Assembly (NCBI GenBank): GCA_032690845.1
Contig: CM064430.1
Coordinates: 50,193,882-50,257,881, forward strand
DNA from: Eleusine coracana subsp. coracana
Lineage: Eukaryota > Streptophyta > Magnoliopsida > Poales > Poaceae
Direction of reading: 5' to 3'
DNA length: 64,000 nucleotides
Part shown: positions 11,111-22,849 of the stretch, piece after piece
Numbering within the stretch: the stretch's first letter is position 1
How the letters are laid out: the number at the start of each line of letters is the position of its first letter
Translations under genes and position numbers: made by a program
The notes under the pieces: model-generated
What the model was told of the DNA's origin: nothing
What the model saw: only the letters and a program-made list of their open reading frames with translations
Database searches by the model: none

Positions 11111-11885
11111 TTGGTCAAAAAAAAAAAAATCACCACCACAACCTCCTGCGTAGTTGTGGTTCCTACCACCGTTGCCAATGCGGCCTTCGACTCGGCGCAG
11201 TCATTTGGGGCCGCCCTTGTGGAGCGTTAGATCTATGCTTCTACCCTGCACTGTTGTGTTGTCACCTAGGAGGCCGCTGGCATAAAAAAGATATGCATAT
11301 CTGCCCATCGCTATTAGCACCATGGTCACCATCACCGCCCCGGCGCTCCAGTTGAGGCCTGGTGGTCATAGAAGAGGCAGATCCACCTGTGGTGCCGCAA
11401 CCATACACCTTCCACATCATCATTTCCTTTTGGGTCATTGTGGTCATGTCAGATGCAGAGTGCGAAGGTATCCGACAATGCCAACAAGGGATGCTTAGTC
11501 GAGATACCACGCATGAAGGCGGTAGAGGAGTGTCTCGATTGGTGGGAGTTAGGGAGCCATGCTAGAGATCAGTTGGTGGTGGAGGTGAGGTGGGTTTAGA
11601 GGTGTCCAAGGCGAGGAGGGAGAGATGAGAGGTGGCTGGAGTGAGGAAACCCTAAGAGCCAGAACTACAAGGGAGTGAGGAGGATGCTGAGTGGTGACGA
11701 AGGATGGTAGAAACCATAAAAAGAATAGGGTCGAGGTGACATCGCCATGCATGTATATATAAATCATCCCTCCCCGATACTAAAGGTCTGCTAGGGGGAA
11801 ATGCTTGTATGTGCAGCATAATGGTCCGCCACTGTTATATTGTCATTTGTAGTTACGGGCACATGTATTTCGCATTTGCAGTTTT
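11111..11885. other. Unrecognised GC-moderate segment
   Basis: About 780 bp between Helitron 2 and the LINE tail. Short open frames overlap on both strands (for example 11262-11510 minus and 11362-11565 plus). None has a recognisable domain. Base composition is richer in GC than the flanks, which may mean a captured gene fragment, but nothing supports an identity. Confidence 0.4.
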
Positions 11886-13480
11886 TTTATGAAACAAGAG
11901 GGTCGCTCCGTACTGATTATATTAATTAAAAAATTAAAAGAAGAATACAATTGTAAAAAGAGCTAATCTAACAACAGAAGAAAACAAAAAAGAATCAAAA
12001 CTAAGAAAGATCATGTAGCTGTTATACAGTTTGGGGTTTGTAACTTTGTTTCATCCTATGGATAACCATGATGAACTCTTTTTGGAAGTATTCATAGCAA
12101 CCTTGGACTGAAGGGTCTCTCCTATTGAAAATCCAATCACTTTGATGCACCCATAAGCTCCATGCCATCAGAATAATTATCCCCATGAAGAAAGGCACAT
12201 GTAGGAGTCTCTTAACCCTATTTATAAATTGCAAGCATTGGGGGTGTCCCGGGAACACAATCCCGATGGAGCGCCAACACCCCTTTGCAAAGTTGCATGT
12301 TACGAAGAGATGTCTCACAGTTTCTTGTCTTTGTAGAATGCAGAATTCTCGGTCATAGGAATCCAACACCATATTCATTCTTTGCAGTAAGTCTCAGGTG
12401 TTGATCCTATATTGCATTAGCAGCCACCCGAAGACTTTGTGTTTCTGTTGACAAGTCGACCTCCATAGCCATTTGAATGTCGGGTGAACCTGACCAAATC
12501 CAAGGAGTTGTTTGTATGCTTTCACTAGAGAATAAATGTCATTACCCTAGATATATGATCAAGTATCCTTGGTATCAATCAGTTATACTCCTTGTAAAAG
12601 AGTTTCTAGTTCACAAAATTGATCGTAAGCCTGCTGTGATAATGGTAGTTGGAAAATATCTAACAAATGTGTTGCTTGCTTGACTTGACGGACTGTTATC
12701 TTTTCATCCTTGATGAAGGAGAATAAATGTTGATGTAGTACCTAGTTAACATTACCATTTCATAGATCTTGCCAGAATAGGATTGTTTTTCTATCCCCTA
12801 GCATAGCCTCAGTCATTCCTTTGTATTGTGTAAGTAGCTTCAGAATACTTCTCCGCCACAACGATCCTTTATTTCAAAGATTTGGGAGGTTGTTTCTCGA
12901 GTAGTATTTTTCCCATATCAATTTGACCCAAGGTAGATCTGCTCTTGTAAAAAAACTTATGTAAATTTTTCATGAGGAGAGCGTCATTATGAGTTTGAAG
13001 TCTGATCACTCCTAGCCCTCCTTTTGATTTTGGCTTACACACCTTTCTCCATGGAGCTAGTGGTGGTTTCTCTGCATTCATATCAGCTCCCCTCCAAATA
13101 CAATGTAGCTAGTGTTGGTACATATAATTGTGCACATGTAAAAGGTTGGAAGCGAGGACAGGACTAAATTTACCATTTGTAACTTTCCGCCTTGTATTAG
13201 AAACATGGATGTGCCAGATAGACTTCTGTCAATTCTGGTGACTATAGGCAAACAATCTTGTACTAATGGCTTTGTGAGACCAAAAGGTAGATCCAGATAG
13301 GTGAAAGGCATGGCGCGAACCTAACAATTGAAAGTAGAAGCAATAATTTCTATTTTTTCATGACTGACATTGATTGGCACAATGTATGATTTTTCATAAC
13401 TCACTTTATGAGGAGGTTCCCAAGGTGTCCGCTATTCCAATTGTTTTTGGGTAAACATCACTACAAATCATTTTTGTTGT
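11886..13480 (-). pseudogene. 5'-truncated LINE relic: RT tail, zf-RVT, poly-A
   Basis: Read on the minus strand from about 13450. Traces of RT (LKVNYEKSYIVPINVSHEK-like) are followed by MPFTYLDLPFGLTKP and LIQGGKLQMVNLVLSSLP (13078-13311), then PPLAPWRKVCKPKSKGGLGV (12869-13081). A zf-RVT follows at 12022-12378 with CILQRQETVRHLFVTCNFAKGCW. The element ends in a poly-A tail (ttttttt on the plus strand at 11882). Several frameshifts and stops show it is dead. Pieces of this LINE recur inside the tandem array to the right; the segment at 35757-36765 is nearly identical to 12495-13500. Confidence 0.8.
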
Positions 13481-13606
13481 AGTGCATGGATAGTTGAAAC
13501 ACTAAATGATTTTCTGCATGTTGCTACTTGGTGCGGGAACTAAACATGTAAGGTTTAGATAAGTGATGGCTGATAAAAACATTAATTTATTATTGGAAGA
13601 TATTTA

Positions 13607-13610
<4 letters not shown>

Positions 13611-13678
<68 letters not shown>
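13611..13678. repeat. (CA)n microsatellite
   Basis: Sixty-eight bases of uninterrupted CA at the 5' limit of the LINE relic (minus orientation), preceded by ggaagatatttacaaa. The same junction (tatttacaa then CA repeats) recurs at four places in the array. Confidence 0.95.
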
Positions 13679-13681
<3 letters not shown>

Positions 13682-13943
13682 ACAAAACTATTTTTACATG
13701 GTCTTGACACCCTAAAATAACTCTAGATTTATTGATGCCCGTCACTTCTCTTGGGTCATCTCTCCTTTGTATCTATAGAAAACCACTTTCTCTTGGCTTC
13801 ATCTTTGTTGTGTTTATACAATATTTGGCCAAACCTGTGACAATTTTTTTCTTTAGCAAACATTCAATTCTATTAAGTTTTTCTCTTTTTCTTTTATGTT
13901 AAAAAATATGACAACAATGCATAAGAACTTAAGGGATCCAACT
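13679..13943. other. Unique segment before the array
   Basis: AT-rich, not shared with the array units. No open frame of note and no recognised element. Confidence 0.5.
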
Positions 13944-14678
13944 CTACATGCCATGACATGCTTGATCCAATGTTGGAGGTGAGCCCTAGTCCCCAACACA
14001 TCATGTACATTCTGATTCCTACCTTTGCATCCCTTGTTGCGTTCATGTTTCCGTTGTTTTTTTCTTTCGCTTTGATGTCTTACTATTTAATCTCAGATTA
14101 TGGTTTGCAATGTTGGTCACTCTCACATGTTTTTAGGGTTCATTGATTGACTCCATTCATAGAGTAAAAGTTCTATATCCTGAAGACACAATGATACCAT
14201 CAATCATGGAATCTTTAGGAAAAATATGGGGGGATGTAGTGTCCATGAGCTCGATTACAATTGATGTGGGTTTTGCGTAATTGCTTTTATGTGATTTTTC
14301 TTGTTAGGGATCTATGGATATGGTATGCCTTTTATCAATCAAACCCTACTCAATATATTTGAGTTTGTAATTCCCTTATTTGAAAAATTGAATTACTTCT
14401 TCATTTTGTTTGTTTCCTATTTTGATTTTTTTGGTCACTTCTAGTAAATATGTATGATGGATTGCTTTGATTTATGTTAAGTTTCATCAGCATTGTATGT
14501 TGATAGTTTTGTGCATATGTATGAATTGAATGGTGATATGATTCGCAATCCGAGGGAGCCTGCTCAATGCTTGACCAAGGCTCCACAACCTAGACCTATA
14601 CCATAAAGGTGCAAGTACAAAGTCATTTTGGGAAGAAGTTTGTAAAAATGTGAGAAACACCCTTGAAGATGAAGCAGG

Positions 14679-14969
14679 GTGCAAACAATTATAAGAAGAA
14701 GAACAATATTAAGTGGAAGTTCAATCCAAAAGGATTTATTTAGCCATTACAGGACCATTAACCATTTCCAAATCCATGAAAAGACAAATGACGGGGAATG
14801 GCCTTGCAAGAGGAATGATGGCAAGAAATGGCGGTGTAAATCCACCATTGAGCCCAACTCCATGTGCCGCAAGCATTTACATAGGAAAAGCAAGCCCGAA
14901 GAAGTAGCTCGACGGGCCACTGCCAAGTCATCAATGACTAAGGCTTCAGCTAGTCCGATGTTAGCTTGA
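14679..14969 (+). pseudogene. WRC-motif fragment, unit 1
   Basis: The plus frame contains GEWPCKRNDGKKWRCKS, then NSMCRKHLHRKSKPEEVARR. This is the plant WRC zinc motif, C-x9-C-x9-C-x2-H with the conserved DGKKWRC; the more common second spacing is x10. WRC motifs occur in GRF transcription factors and other nuclear plant proteins, where they bind DNA or act as nuclear targeting signals. Only the motif and a Ser/Ala-rich tail (TAKSSMTKASASPML) are open; the upstream exon frame is broken by stops. This is the best-preserved copy at the motif. The long minus-strand frame over it has no recognised domain. Confidence 0.65.
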
Positions 14970-15064
14970 ATGAATGCATTGACTAGTTCCAATATAGCTT
15001 CGATGAAGATTTTAGCAAGATCCAAGGCAGGTCCTCCGAGTGTTGCATCTGGTTTGAATATCGG

Positions 15065-15975
15065 GTGAACTTGACCAAATCCAAGGAGTTGTTGGTATGG
15101 TTTCACTGGAGAATAAATGGCATTACCCCTGGTATATGACCAAGTATCCTTGTTATGAATCAGTTGAACTACTTGTAAAAGAATTTATAGTTCACAAAAT
15201 TGCGTAAGCCTGCTGTGATAATAACAGTTGGAAAATATCTGACAAATGTGTTGCTTGCATGACTTGATGGACTATTATCTTTTCATCCTTGGTGAAGGAG
15301 AATAAATGTGGATATAGTACCTTGTTAACATTACCATTTCATAGGTCTTGCCACAATAGGATTCTTTTACCATCCCCTAGAGTAGCCCGAGCCATTCCTT
15401 TGTATTGTGTAAGTAGCTTCGGAATACTTCTCCACCAAAACATTCCTTTATTTGGAAGATTTGGGAGGTTGTTTTCTTGAGTAGTATTTTTCCCATATCA
15501 ATTTGATCCAAGGTAGATCCGCTCTTGTAAAAAACTTATGTAAATTCTTCATAAGGAGACAAGCCTCCGGTACTAATCAATTTGGTTGAGAATGGATATG
15601 GTAGTTTTATTATGCATATGTAAAAGGTTGGAAGTGAGGACTGGACCGAATTTATCATTATAGCCTTCTTTCAATTTTGATGACTATAGGCAAACAGGTC
15701 ATGTACCAATGGCTTTGTGAGACTAAGAGATAGACCCAGATAGGTGAAAGGCATGACACCAACCTGAGAATTGAATGTAGAAGCAAGAATTTCCCTTTTT
15801 TTCATGACTGACATTGATCAGCACAATGTATGATTTTCCATAATTCACTTTTAATCCTGTTGAAAAGGCAAAGGAATTTATTAAAGATTTGAGGAGGTTC
15901 CCAAGTTGTCCACTACTCCTTGTTTTTGGATAAACATCACTACAAATCATTTTTGTTGTAGTGCATGGATAGTTG
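15065..15975 (-). pseudogene. LINE fragment in unit 1
   Basis: Minus-strand translation at 15723-15950 contains LLKSLINSFAFSTGLKVNYG and KSYIVLINVSHEKK, an RT segment of the same LINE as at 11886-13480. Lower down it covers the region before zf-RVT. Inserted after gttgcatctggtt of the unit tail. Confidence 0.65.
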
Positions 15976-16132
15976 ATACACTAGATGATTTCCTACGTAT
16001 TGCTACTTGTTGCGGGAACTAAATATGCAAGGTTTAGATAAGTGATGTCCGATAAAAGCATTAATTTATTATTGGAAGAAGTGATGCAGCTATTAGTAGA
16101 TTGTACACCATATAGATCCTGTATATATTTAC

Positions 16133-16133
<1 letters not shown>

Positions 16134-16201
<68 letters not shown>
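16134..16201. repeat. (CA)n microsatellite in unit 1
   Basis: Sixty-eight bases of CA between the LINE piece and the F block, preceded by tatatttacaa as in the other copies. Confidence 0.95.
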
Positions 16202-16202
<1 letters not shown>

Positions 16203-17773
16203 AAATCAGTTGTGGGCACTCAGGTAATTTGCATAGTTTTGTTTGGGTAATCCGGTATAGAATCTCAATCTTTATAAGAAGTGATGCCCAAACTTATGCG
16301 TGAAATTTGGGCACCCAAAAATTCATTTCAGACACCCAATTTACCCAAGTTACCTGATACAAATAAGTGTCTATTTAAGTAGCAAATCAATAGATTTTGA
16401 AGAGTGACAACACAATGTCATCATGAAAGCAATCACTTTATGACATTGATGTAGATATTTTCTTGTATCACAGTTTCATCACAAAGGTTTGTAAAAAATA
16501 GTTTATCATAAGTAATATTTAAATAGCAAAGCTATAGTACCCGGAATATCAAAACACCTACACCCAAACTAGGGTCTAAGATAAGAAATTTAAGTTAATT
16601 CGGGTTTTGTCCCAAGTAATTTAGATTCACAACTTTGGGTATTTTTGCCCATCCCTCAACAAAATTGGTGTGGTAGTTGTGCCTTTTGTGGTCCACAAGA
16701 TATAGGAACATTCAGTGGAAATATATTGAAAGAGTTCAAAGAAAAGGAAAGTACAAATGTAAAATTCCAGACCTAACTTCTGATTGCTTCCATCCAAAGC
16801 ATCTAATACCAACCTTGTCACCGCTCGACCTCGTGCCAATAGATCTATGATGAGGGATCCGAAAGACCTTGATGAAGATATTTGGGACACCCTTTATTGC
16901 ACAACGTGAGGTGCTATCATCAAGTATTGTGTCAATATCACTACCCTCGCTATCGGTGTCGCTTCTCCATATTGCCCCCTACTGATTCTATCAGCTCGAC
17001 AACCATGCTGAAGGTTGTGTGCTTGACGAACTACTAGTGGTCTAATCTCCATGACACGCTTGATCCAATGTTGGAGGTGAGCCCTCGTCCTCAACACATC
17101 ATGTACATTCTGATTCCTACCTTTGCATCCCTTGTTGCATTCATGTTTGCACTATTTGTTTCTTTTGCCTCGACGTGTTACTATTTAATCTCAGATTATG
17201 GTTTGTGATGTCGGTCACTCTAACATGTTCTTAGGGTTCATCGATTGACTCCATTCATAGAGTAAAAGTTTTATATCCTGAAGACACAATGATACCATCA
17301 ATCATGGAATCTTTAGGCAAATATGGGGGATGTAGTGTCCATGAGCTCGACTGCGATTCATGTGGGTTTTGCGTAATTGCTTTTATTTCAATTTTTGGTT
17401 AGGGATCTATGGATATGGTATGCTTTTTATCAATCAAACCCTACTCAATATATTTGAGTTTGTGATTCCCTTAGTTGAAAAACTGAATTCCTTCTTCATT
17501 GTGGTTGTTTCTTATTTTGAAATTTTTTGTCACTTATAGTAAATATGTATGGTGGGTTGCTTTGATTTATGTTAAGTTTCATCACCATTGGATGTTGATA
17601 TTTTTGTGCATATGTATGTATTGGATGGTGATATGATTGGCAATCCGAGGGAGCCTACTCAATGCTTGACCTAGGCTCCACAACCGAGACCTATACCATA
17701 AAGTTGCAAGTTCAAAGTCATTTTGGGAAGAAGTTTGCAAAAATACAAGAAACACCCATGAAGATGAAGCACG

Positions 17774-18007
17774 GTGCAAAAAATTGTTAGAAGAAGAACA
17801 ATAATAAGTAGAAGTTCAATCCAAAAGGATGTACTTAGCCATTACAAGACTATTAACCATTTCCAACTCCATGAAAACACAAATGATGGGGAATGGCCTT
17901 GCAAGAGGAATGATGGCAAGAAATGGCGGTGTAAATCCACTATTGAGGCCAACTCCATGTGCTGCAAGCTTTTATATAGGAAAAGCAAGCCCGAAGAAGT
18001 AGCTTGA
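17774..18007 (+). pseudogene. WRC-motif fragment, unit 2
   Basis: The frame contains GEWPCKRNDGKKWRCKS, then NSMCCKLLYRKSKPEEVA and a stop. The metal-binding His is replaced by Leu (KLL for KHL), so this copy cannot form the zinc site. Confidence 0.6.
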
Positions 18008-18536
18008 CGGTCACTACCAAGTAATCAATGACTAAGGCTTTAGCTAGTCCAATGTTAGCTCGAATAAATGCATTGACTAGTTCTAATATAACTTCGATGA
18101 AGACTTTAGCAAGATCCGAGGCAGTGTTGCATCTGGTTCTAAAGAAACATTGTCAGTGACCATGCTACCTAGGACGAGGTAGCCACACAAGAAAAAGAAA
18201 ATGGATGACAATTTGAGTGGACCATTCTGCTACTATAACATGTCCATGTCATAAATTAGAAAGTAAGAAATCATGTGAAAATTATTGCTAGTGTTGAAAA
18301 AAGAAATCTCCACATGTATATAATATTTTCAAGGCTAGACACTTATTTGTATTAGAAATAAGTGTCTATTTAAGTAGCACATCAAAAGATTTTGAAGAGT
18401 GACAACACAATGTCATCATAAAACCAATCACTTTATGACATTGATGTATATATTTTCTTGTATCATAGTTTCTTCATAAAGGTTTGTAAACAATAGTTTA
18501 TCATAACTCATATTTAAATAGCAGTGCTTTAGTTCC

Positions 18537-19382
18537 ACGAAAGGAGTGGTGCCTCTCAACACATCAAAAGGAGACTCCTTACAAAGCTCTTACAAAGTTC
18601 TGAAAAGCAAAGCAAAGGATATCAAAGAGATGTGTTCCATGATTGCAAGGGTCGCAAAATAACCTGTGTGCTGTCCAGAAGAAATATGTAGAGCTAGGAA
18701 GGCCAAATATATATATGTGAGTGGTACACAAATCAAAAACAGATAGTAAAGCAGAATAAATGCCCAAGTAACTTGTTCCTAGTTGCTGGTCTAAGTATGT
18801 CCTAGAACAGTAGTGATAGCATAGTAGAAACAAGGAGACAAAGGCACAACAGGCGATAACAGGGGGCTAAGTGCAAAACAGTCAAATCCTGAAATTTCAA
18901 GGGGCTAGATGTAGCACTAGTAGAAATCCTAAATTTATTTTTTTGATATTTTTCTCCAACTCACTAACAATGGAGGAGAATCCACAAAAAAGTTCAGCTC
19001 AAACAGAGGTAGGATGTGGCCTACAGAAAATCTTGAAGTTGCAGAAAACGTCGGGTTTAAACTTAAATCAATTTTTTCTTTATCTTCCCGATTTTTTTTG
19101 AATTTTTTGATGAGAGCACACAGGGTGTAGCCGAGTGTGGGTATGCCCAAATTTGAGTCAAGAATCTCCTGTAAATATTTCAGCCAAAACGAACAACCGA
19201 GCGAAAAGTTATGCCCGTTTTACTGAAGGGGGGTCGGAGTCGGTTTTCTAGAAATCCGAGTCGGGTTAGGGGTCGGGTTTGGAATCGGGTAAGTTTTTTT
19301 TTGGCGGCGTGGATGCAGCGGAAAGTGGAATTTGTGCAGATTGGTCCGAGGTGGTTGAGGGTGGGTTTAGGGTGGGTTTAGG
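18537..19382. other. Unit-2-specific insertion
   Basis: It replaces the F block of unit 2, from gaaaggagtggtgcctctcaac to the gggtgggtttagggtgggttta repeat just before block A. It holds short open frames on both strands, none recognised. A GC-rich end (19210-19380) differs in composition from the array. It is possibly a captured fragment; no termini were found. Confidence 0.4.
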
Positions 19383-19384
19383 GT

Positions 19385-21051
19385 GGAAATATATTGAAAG
19401 AGTTCAAAGAAAAGGAAAGTACAAATGTAAAACTCCGCACCCAACTTCTTATTCCTACCATCCAAAGCATCTAATACCAACCTTGTCGCCGCTCGACCTC
19501 GTGCCGATAGATCTATGATGAGGAATATGAAAGACCTCGATGAAGATGTTTGGGACACCCTTCATTGCACCATGTTAGGTGCTATCAACAAACATTGTGT
19601 CTATATCACTGCCATCGCCGTCGGTGTCGCTTCTCCATATTGCCCCTTCCGATTCTATCAGCTCAACATCTATTTTGAAGGTTGTGTGCTTGACGAACGA
19701 CTAGTGGTCTACACGCCATGACACGCTTGATCCAATGTTGGAGGTGAACCAAGTCCCCAACACATCATGTACATTCTGAATCCTACCTTTGCATCCCTTG
19801 TTGCGTTCACATTTGCGTTGTTTGTTTCTTTCACCTCAATGTCCTACTATTTAATCTCAGATTATGGTTTGCAATGTTGGTCACTCTCACATGTTTTTAG
19901 GGTTGATCGATTGACTCCATTCATAGAGTAAAACTGATATTCCCTGAAGACTTAGTGAAACTAGCAATCATGGAATCTTTAGGCAAATATGGGGGATGTA
20001 GTGTCCATCGGCTCGACTATGATTAATGTGGGTTTGGCATAATTGCTTTTATGTGAATTTTTTGTTAGGGGTCTATGGATATGGTATGCCTTTTATCAAT
20101 CAAACCCTACTCAATATATTTGAGTTTTTGATTCCCTAATTTGGAAAATCGATTACTTCTTCATTGTGTTTGTTTCCTATTTTGAATTTTTTGGTCACTT
20201 CTAGTAAATATGTATGGTGGGTTGCTTTGATTTATGTTAAGTTTCATCAGCATTGTATGTTGATAGTTTTATGCATATGTATGAATTGAATGGTGATGTG
20301 ATTGGCAATCCGAGGGAGCCTGCTCAATGCTTGACCTAGGCTCCACAACCCAGACCTATACCATAATGGTGCAAGTTCAAAGTCATTTTGGGAAGAAGTA
20401 TGTAAAAATGCGAGAAACACCCTTGAAGATGAAGTAGGGCGCAAACAATTATAAGAAGAAAACAATATTAAGTGGAAGTTCAATCCAAAAGGATGTACTT
20501 AGCCATTACAGGAACATTAACCATTTCCAAATCCATTATAAGACAAATGATGGGGAATGGCCTTGCAAGAGGAATGATGGCAAGAAATTATGGTGTAAAT
20601 CCACCATTGAGCACAACTCCATGTGCCGCAAGCATTGACATACGAAAAGCAAGCCAGAAGAAGTAGTTCGATGGGCCACTCCCAAGTCATCAATGACTAA
20701 GGCTTCAGCTAGTCCAATGTCAGCTCGAATGAATGCATTGACTAGTTCCAATATAGCTTCGATGAAGATTTTAGCAAGATCCGAGGCACGTCCTCCGAGT
20801 GTTGCATCTGGGTTGAATATCGGATGAACCTGACCAAATCCAAGGAGTTGTTTGTATGGTTTCACTGGAGCATAAATGGCATTACCCCTGGTACATGACC
20901 AAGTATCCTTGTTATGAATCAGTTGAATTACTTGTAAAAGAATTTATAGTTCACAAAATTGCGTAAGCCTGCTATGATAATGGCAGTTGGAAAATATCTG
21001 ACAAATGTGTTGCTTGCATGATTTGATGGACTGCTATCTTTTCATTCAGTT
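19385..21051 (+). repeat. Array unit 3 (short, 1.67 kb)
   Basis: A-B-C-WRC followed by only the first ~230 bp of the LINE piece. It then joins directly to block A of the next unit at cttttcattcagttgaaattg. The same junction ends units 4 and 7. Confidence 0.8.
20549..20640 (+). pseudogene. WRC-motif fragment, unit 3
   Basis: Reads GEWPCKRNDGKKLWCKS, then NSMCRKH followed by a TGA stop. The WRC tripeptide is altered (LWC) and the frame ends right at the zinc His. Confidence 0.55.
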
Positions 21052-22699
21052 GAAATTGAAAGAGTTCAAAGAAAAGGAAAGTACAAATGTAAAACTCCGC
21101 ACCCAACTTCTTATTCCTGCCATCCAAATCATCTAATACCAACCTTGTCGCCGCTCGACCTCGTGCCGATAGATCTATGATGAGGAATATGAAAGACCTT
21201 GATGAAGATGTTAGGGACACCCTTCATTGCACCATGTGAGGTGCTATCAACAAACATTGTGTCTATATCACTGCCATCGCCGTCGGTGTCGCTTCTCCAT
21301 ATTGCCCCTTCCGATTCTATCAGCTCAACGACCATTTTGAAGGTTTTGTGCTTGATGAATGACTAGTGGTCTACACACCATGACATGCTTGATCCAATGT
21401 TGTAGGTGAGCCAAGTCCCAAACACATCATGTACATTCTGATTCCAACCTTTGCATCCCTTGTTGCGTTCACATTTGCGTTGTTTGTTTCTTTCACCTCG
21501 ATGTCCTACTATTTAATCTTAGATTATGGTTTGCAATGTTGGTCACTGTCACATGTTTTTAGGGTTGATCGACTGACTCCATTCATAGAGTAAAACTAAT
21601 ATGCCCTAAAGACAGAGTGAAACTAGCAATCATGGATTCTTTAGGCAAATATGGGGGATGTAGTGTCCATGGGCTCGACTACGATTAATGTGGGTTTGGC
21701 GTAATTGCTTTTATGTGAATTTTTTGTTAGGGGTCTCTGGATATGGTATGCCTTTTAACAATCAAACCCTACTCAATATATTTGAGTTTTTGATTCCCTA
21801 ATTTGGAAAACCGATTACTTGTTCATTGTGTTTGTTTCCTATTTTGAAATTTTTGGTCACTTCTAGTAAATATGTATGGTGGGTTGCTTTGATTTATGTT
21901 ATGTTTCATTAGCATTGTATGTTGATAGTTTTGTGCATATGTATGAATTGAATGGTGATACGATTGGCAATCCGAGGGAGCCTGCTCAATGCTTGACCTA
22001 GGCTCCACAACCCAGACCTATACCATAAAGGTGCATGTTCAAAGTCATTTTGGGAAGAAGTTTGTAAAAATGCGAGAAACACCCTTGAAGATGAAGCAGG
22101 GTGCAAACAATTATAAGAAGAAGAACAATATAAAGTGGAAGTTCAATCCAAAAGGATGTACTTAGCCATTACAGGACCATTAACCATTTCTTAATCCATG
22201 AAAAGACAAATGACGGGGAATGGCCTTGCAAGAGGAATGATGGAAAGAAATGGCGGTGTAAATCCACCATTGATCACAATTCCATGTGCCGCAAGCATTT
22301 ACATAGGAGAAGCAAGCCAGAAGAAGTAGCTCGACGGGCCACTGCCAAGTCATCAATGACTAAGGCTTCAGCTAGTCCGATGTCAGCTCGAATGAATGCA
22401 TTGAGTAGTTCCAATATAGCTTCGATGAAGATTTTAGCAAGATCCAAGGCAGGTTCTCTGGATGTTGGATCTGGTTTGAATATGGGGTGAACCTGACCAA
22501 ATCCAAGTTGTTTTTTGTATGGTTTCACTGGAGAATAAATGGCATTACCCTAGGTATATGACCAAGTATATCAGTTGAACTCCTTGTAAAAGAATTTATT
22601 GTTCACAAAATTGCGTAAGCCTGCTATGATAATGGCAGTTGGAAAATATCTGACAAATGTGTTGCTTGCATGATTTGATGGACTGTTATCTTTTCATTC
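21052..22699 (+). repeat. Array unit 4 (short, 1.65 kb)
   Basis: Same structure and same closing junction as unit 3. Internal sequence is close to unit 3 across its length, including matching variants in the B block, so the two probably arose by local duplication. Confidence 0.8.
22212..22490 (+). pseudogene. WRC-motif fragment, unit 4
   Basis: Reads GEWPCKRNDGKKWRCKS, then NSMCRKHLHRRSKPEEVARR and a Ser/Ala/Met-rich tail to 22490. All four zinc ligands are kept. A TAA about 80 bp upstream (in the ttataagaagaagaacaatataaag segment) separates it from any start. Confidence 0.6.
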
Positions 22700-22849
22700 A
22701 GCTGAAATTGAAAGAGTTCAAAGAAAAGGAAAGTACAAATGTAAAACTCTGCACCCAACTTCTTATTCCTACCATCCAAAGCATCTAATACCAACCTTGT
22801 CACCGCTCGACCTCGTGCCCATAGATCTATGATGAGGAATATGAAAGAC

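Larger units (their letters stand above)
13944..16728 (+). repeat. Array unit 1 (B-C-WRC-LINE-(CA)n-F)
   Basis: It starts inside block B; block A is missing at the left edge of the array. It contains the WRC core, a minus-strand LINE piece (15065-15975), a (CA)n tract (16134-16201) and the 0.5-kb F block (caaatcagttgtgggcactc... to ccatccctcaacaaaat) that leads into the next A block. Confidence 0.75.
16729..19384 (+). repeat. Array unit 2 (A-B-C-WRC, no LINE)
   Basis: Its tail after gcatctggtt runs into taaagaaacattgtcagtgacc...ggacgaggtagccacacaag instead of LINE sequence. Units 8 and 10 share this arrangement, the apparent pre-insertion state. After about 18536 it departs into an 845-bp sequence not seen in other units. 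Confidence 0.75.

Noticed and set aside
13450..13490. Palindrome cactacaaa...ttgtagtg, also near 15940 and 43328, resembling paired CACTA ends
   Set aside because: It lies where the minus-strand LINE RT would have its ALQ-YADD box (HALQ..NDLVV on translation) and is collinear with LINE sequence in every copy, so it is coding-sequence coincidence rather than a transposon.
14747..15106. Long minus-strand open frame (119 residues; up to 145 in unit 5) across the WRC fragment
   Set aside because: It has no recognised domain, while the plus frame contains the Cys/His spacing of WRC. Its persistence in several units follows from recent common descent.
15993..16227. Open frames of alternating Cys-Val or Thr-His
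   Set aside because: Translations of the (CA)n microsatellites.
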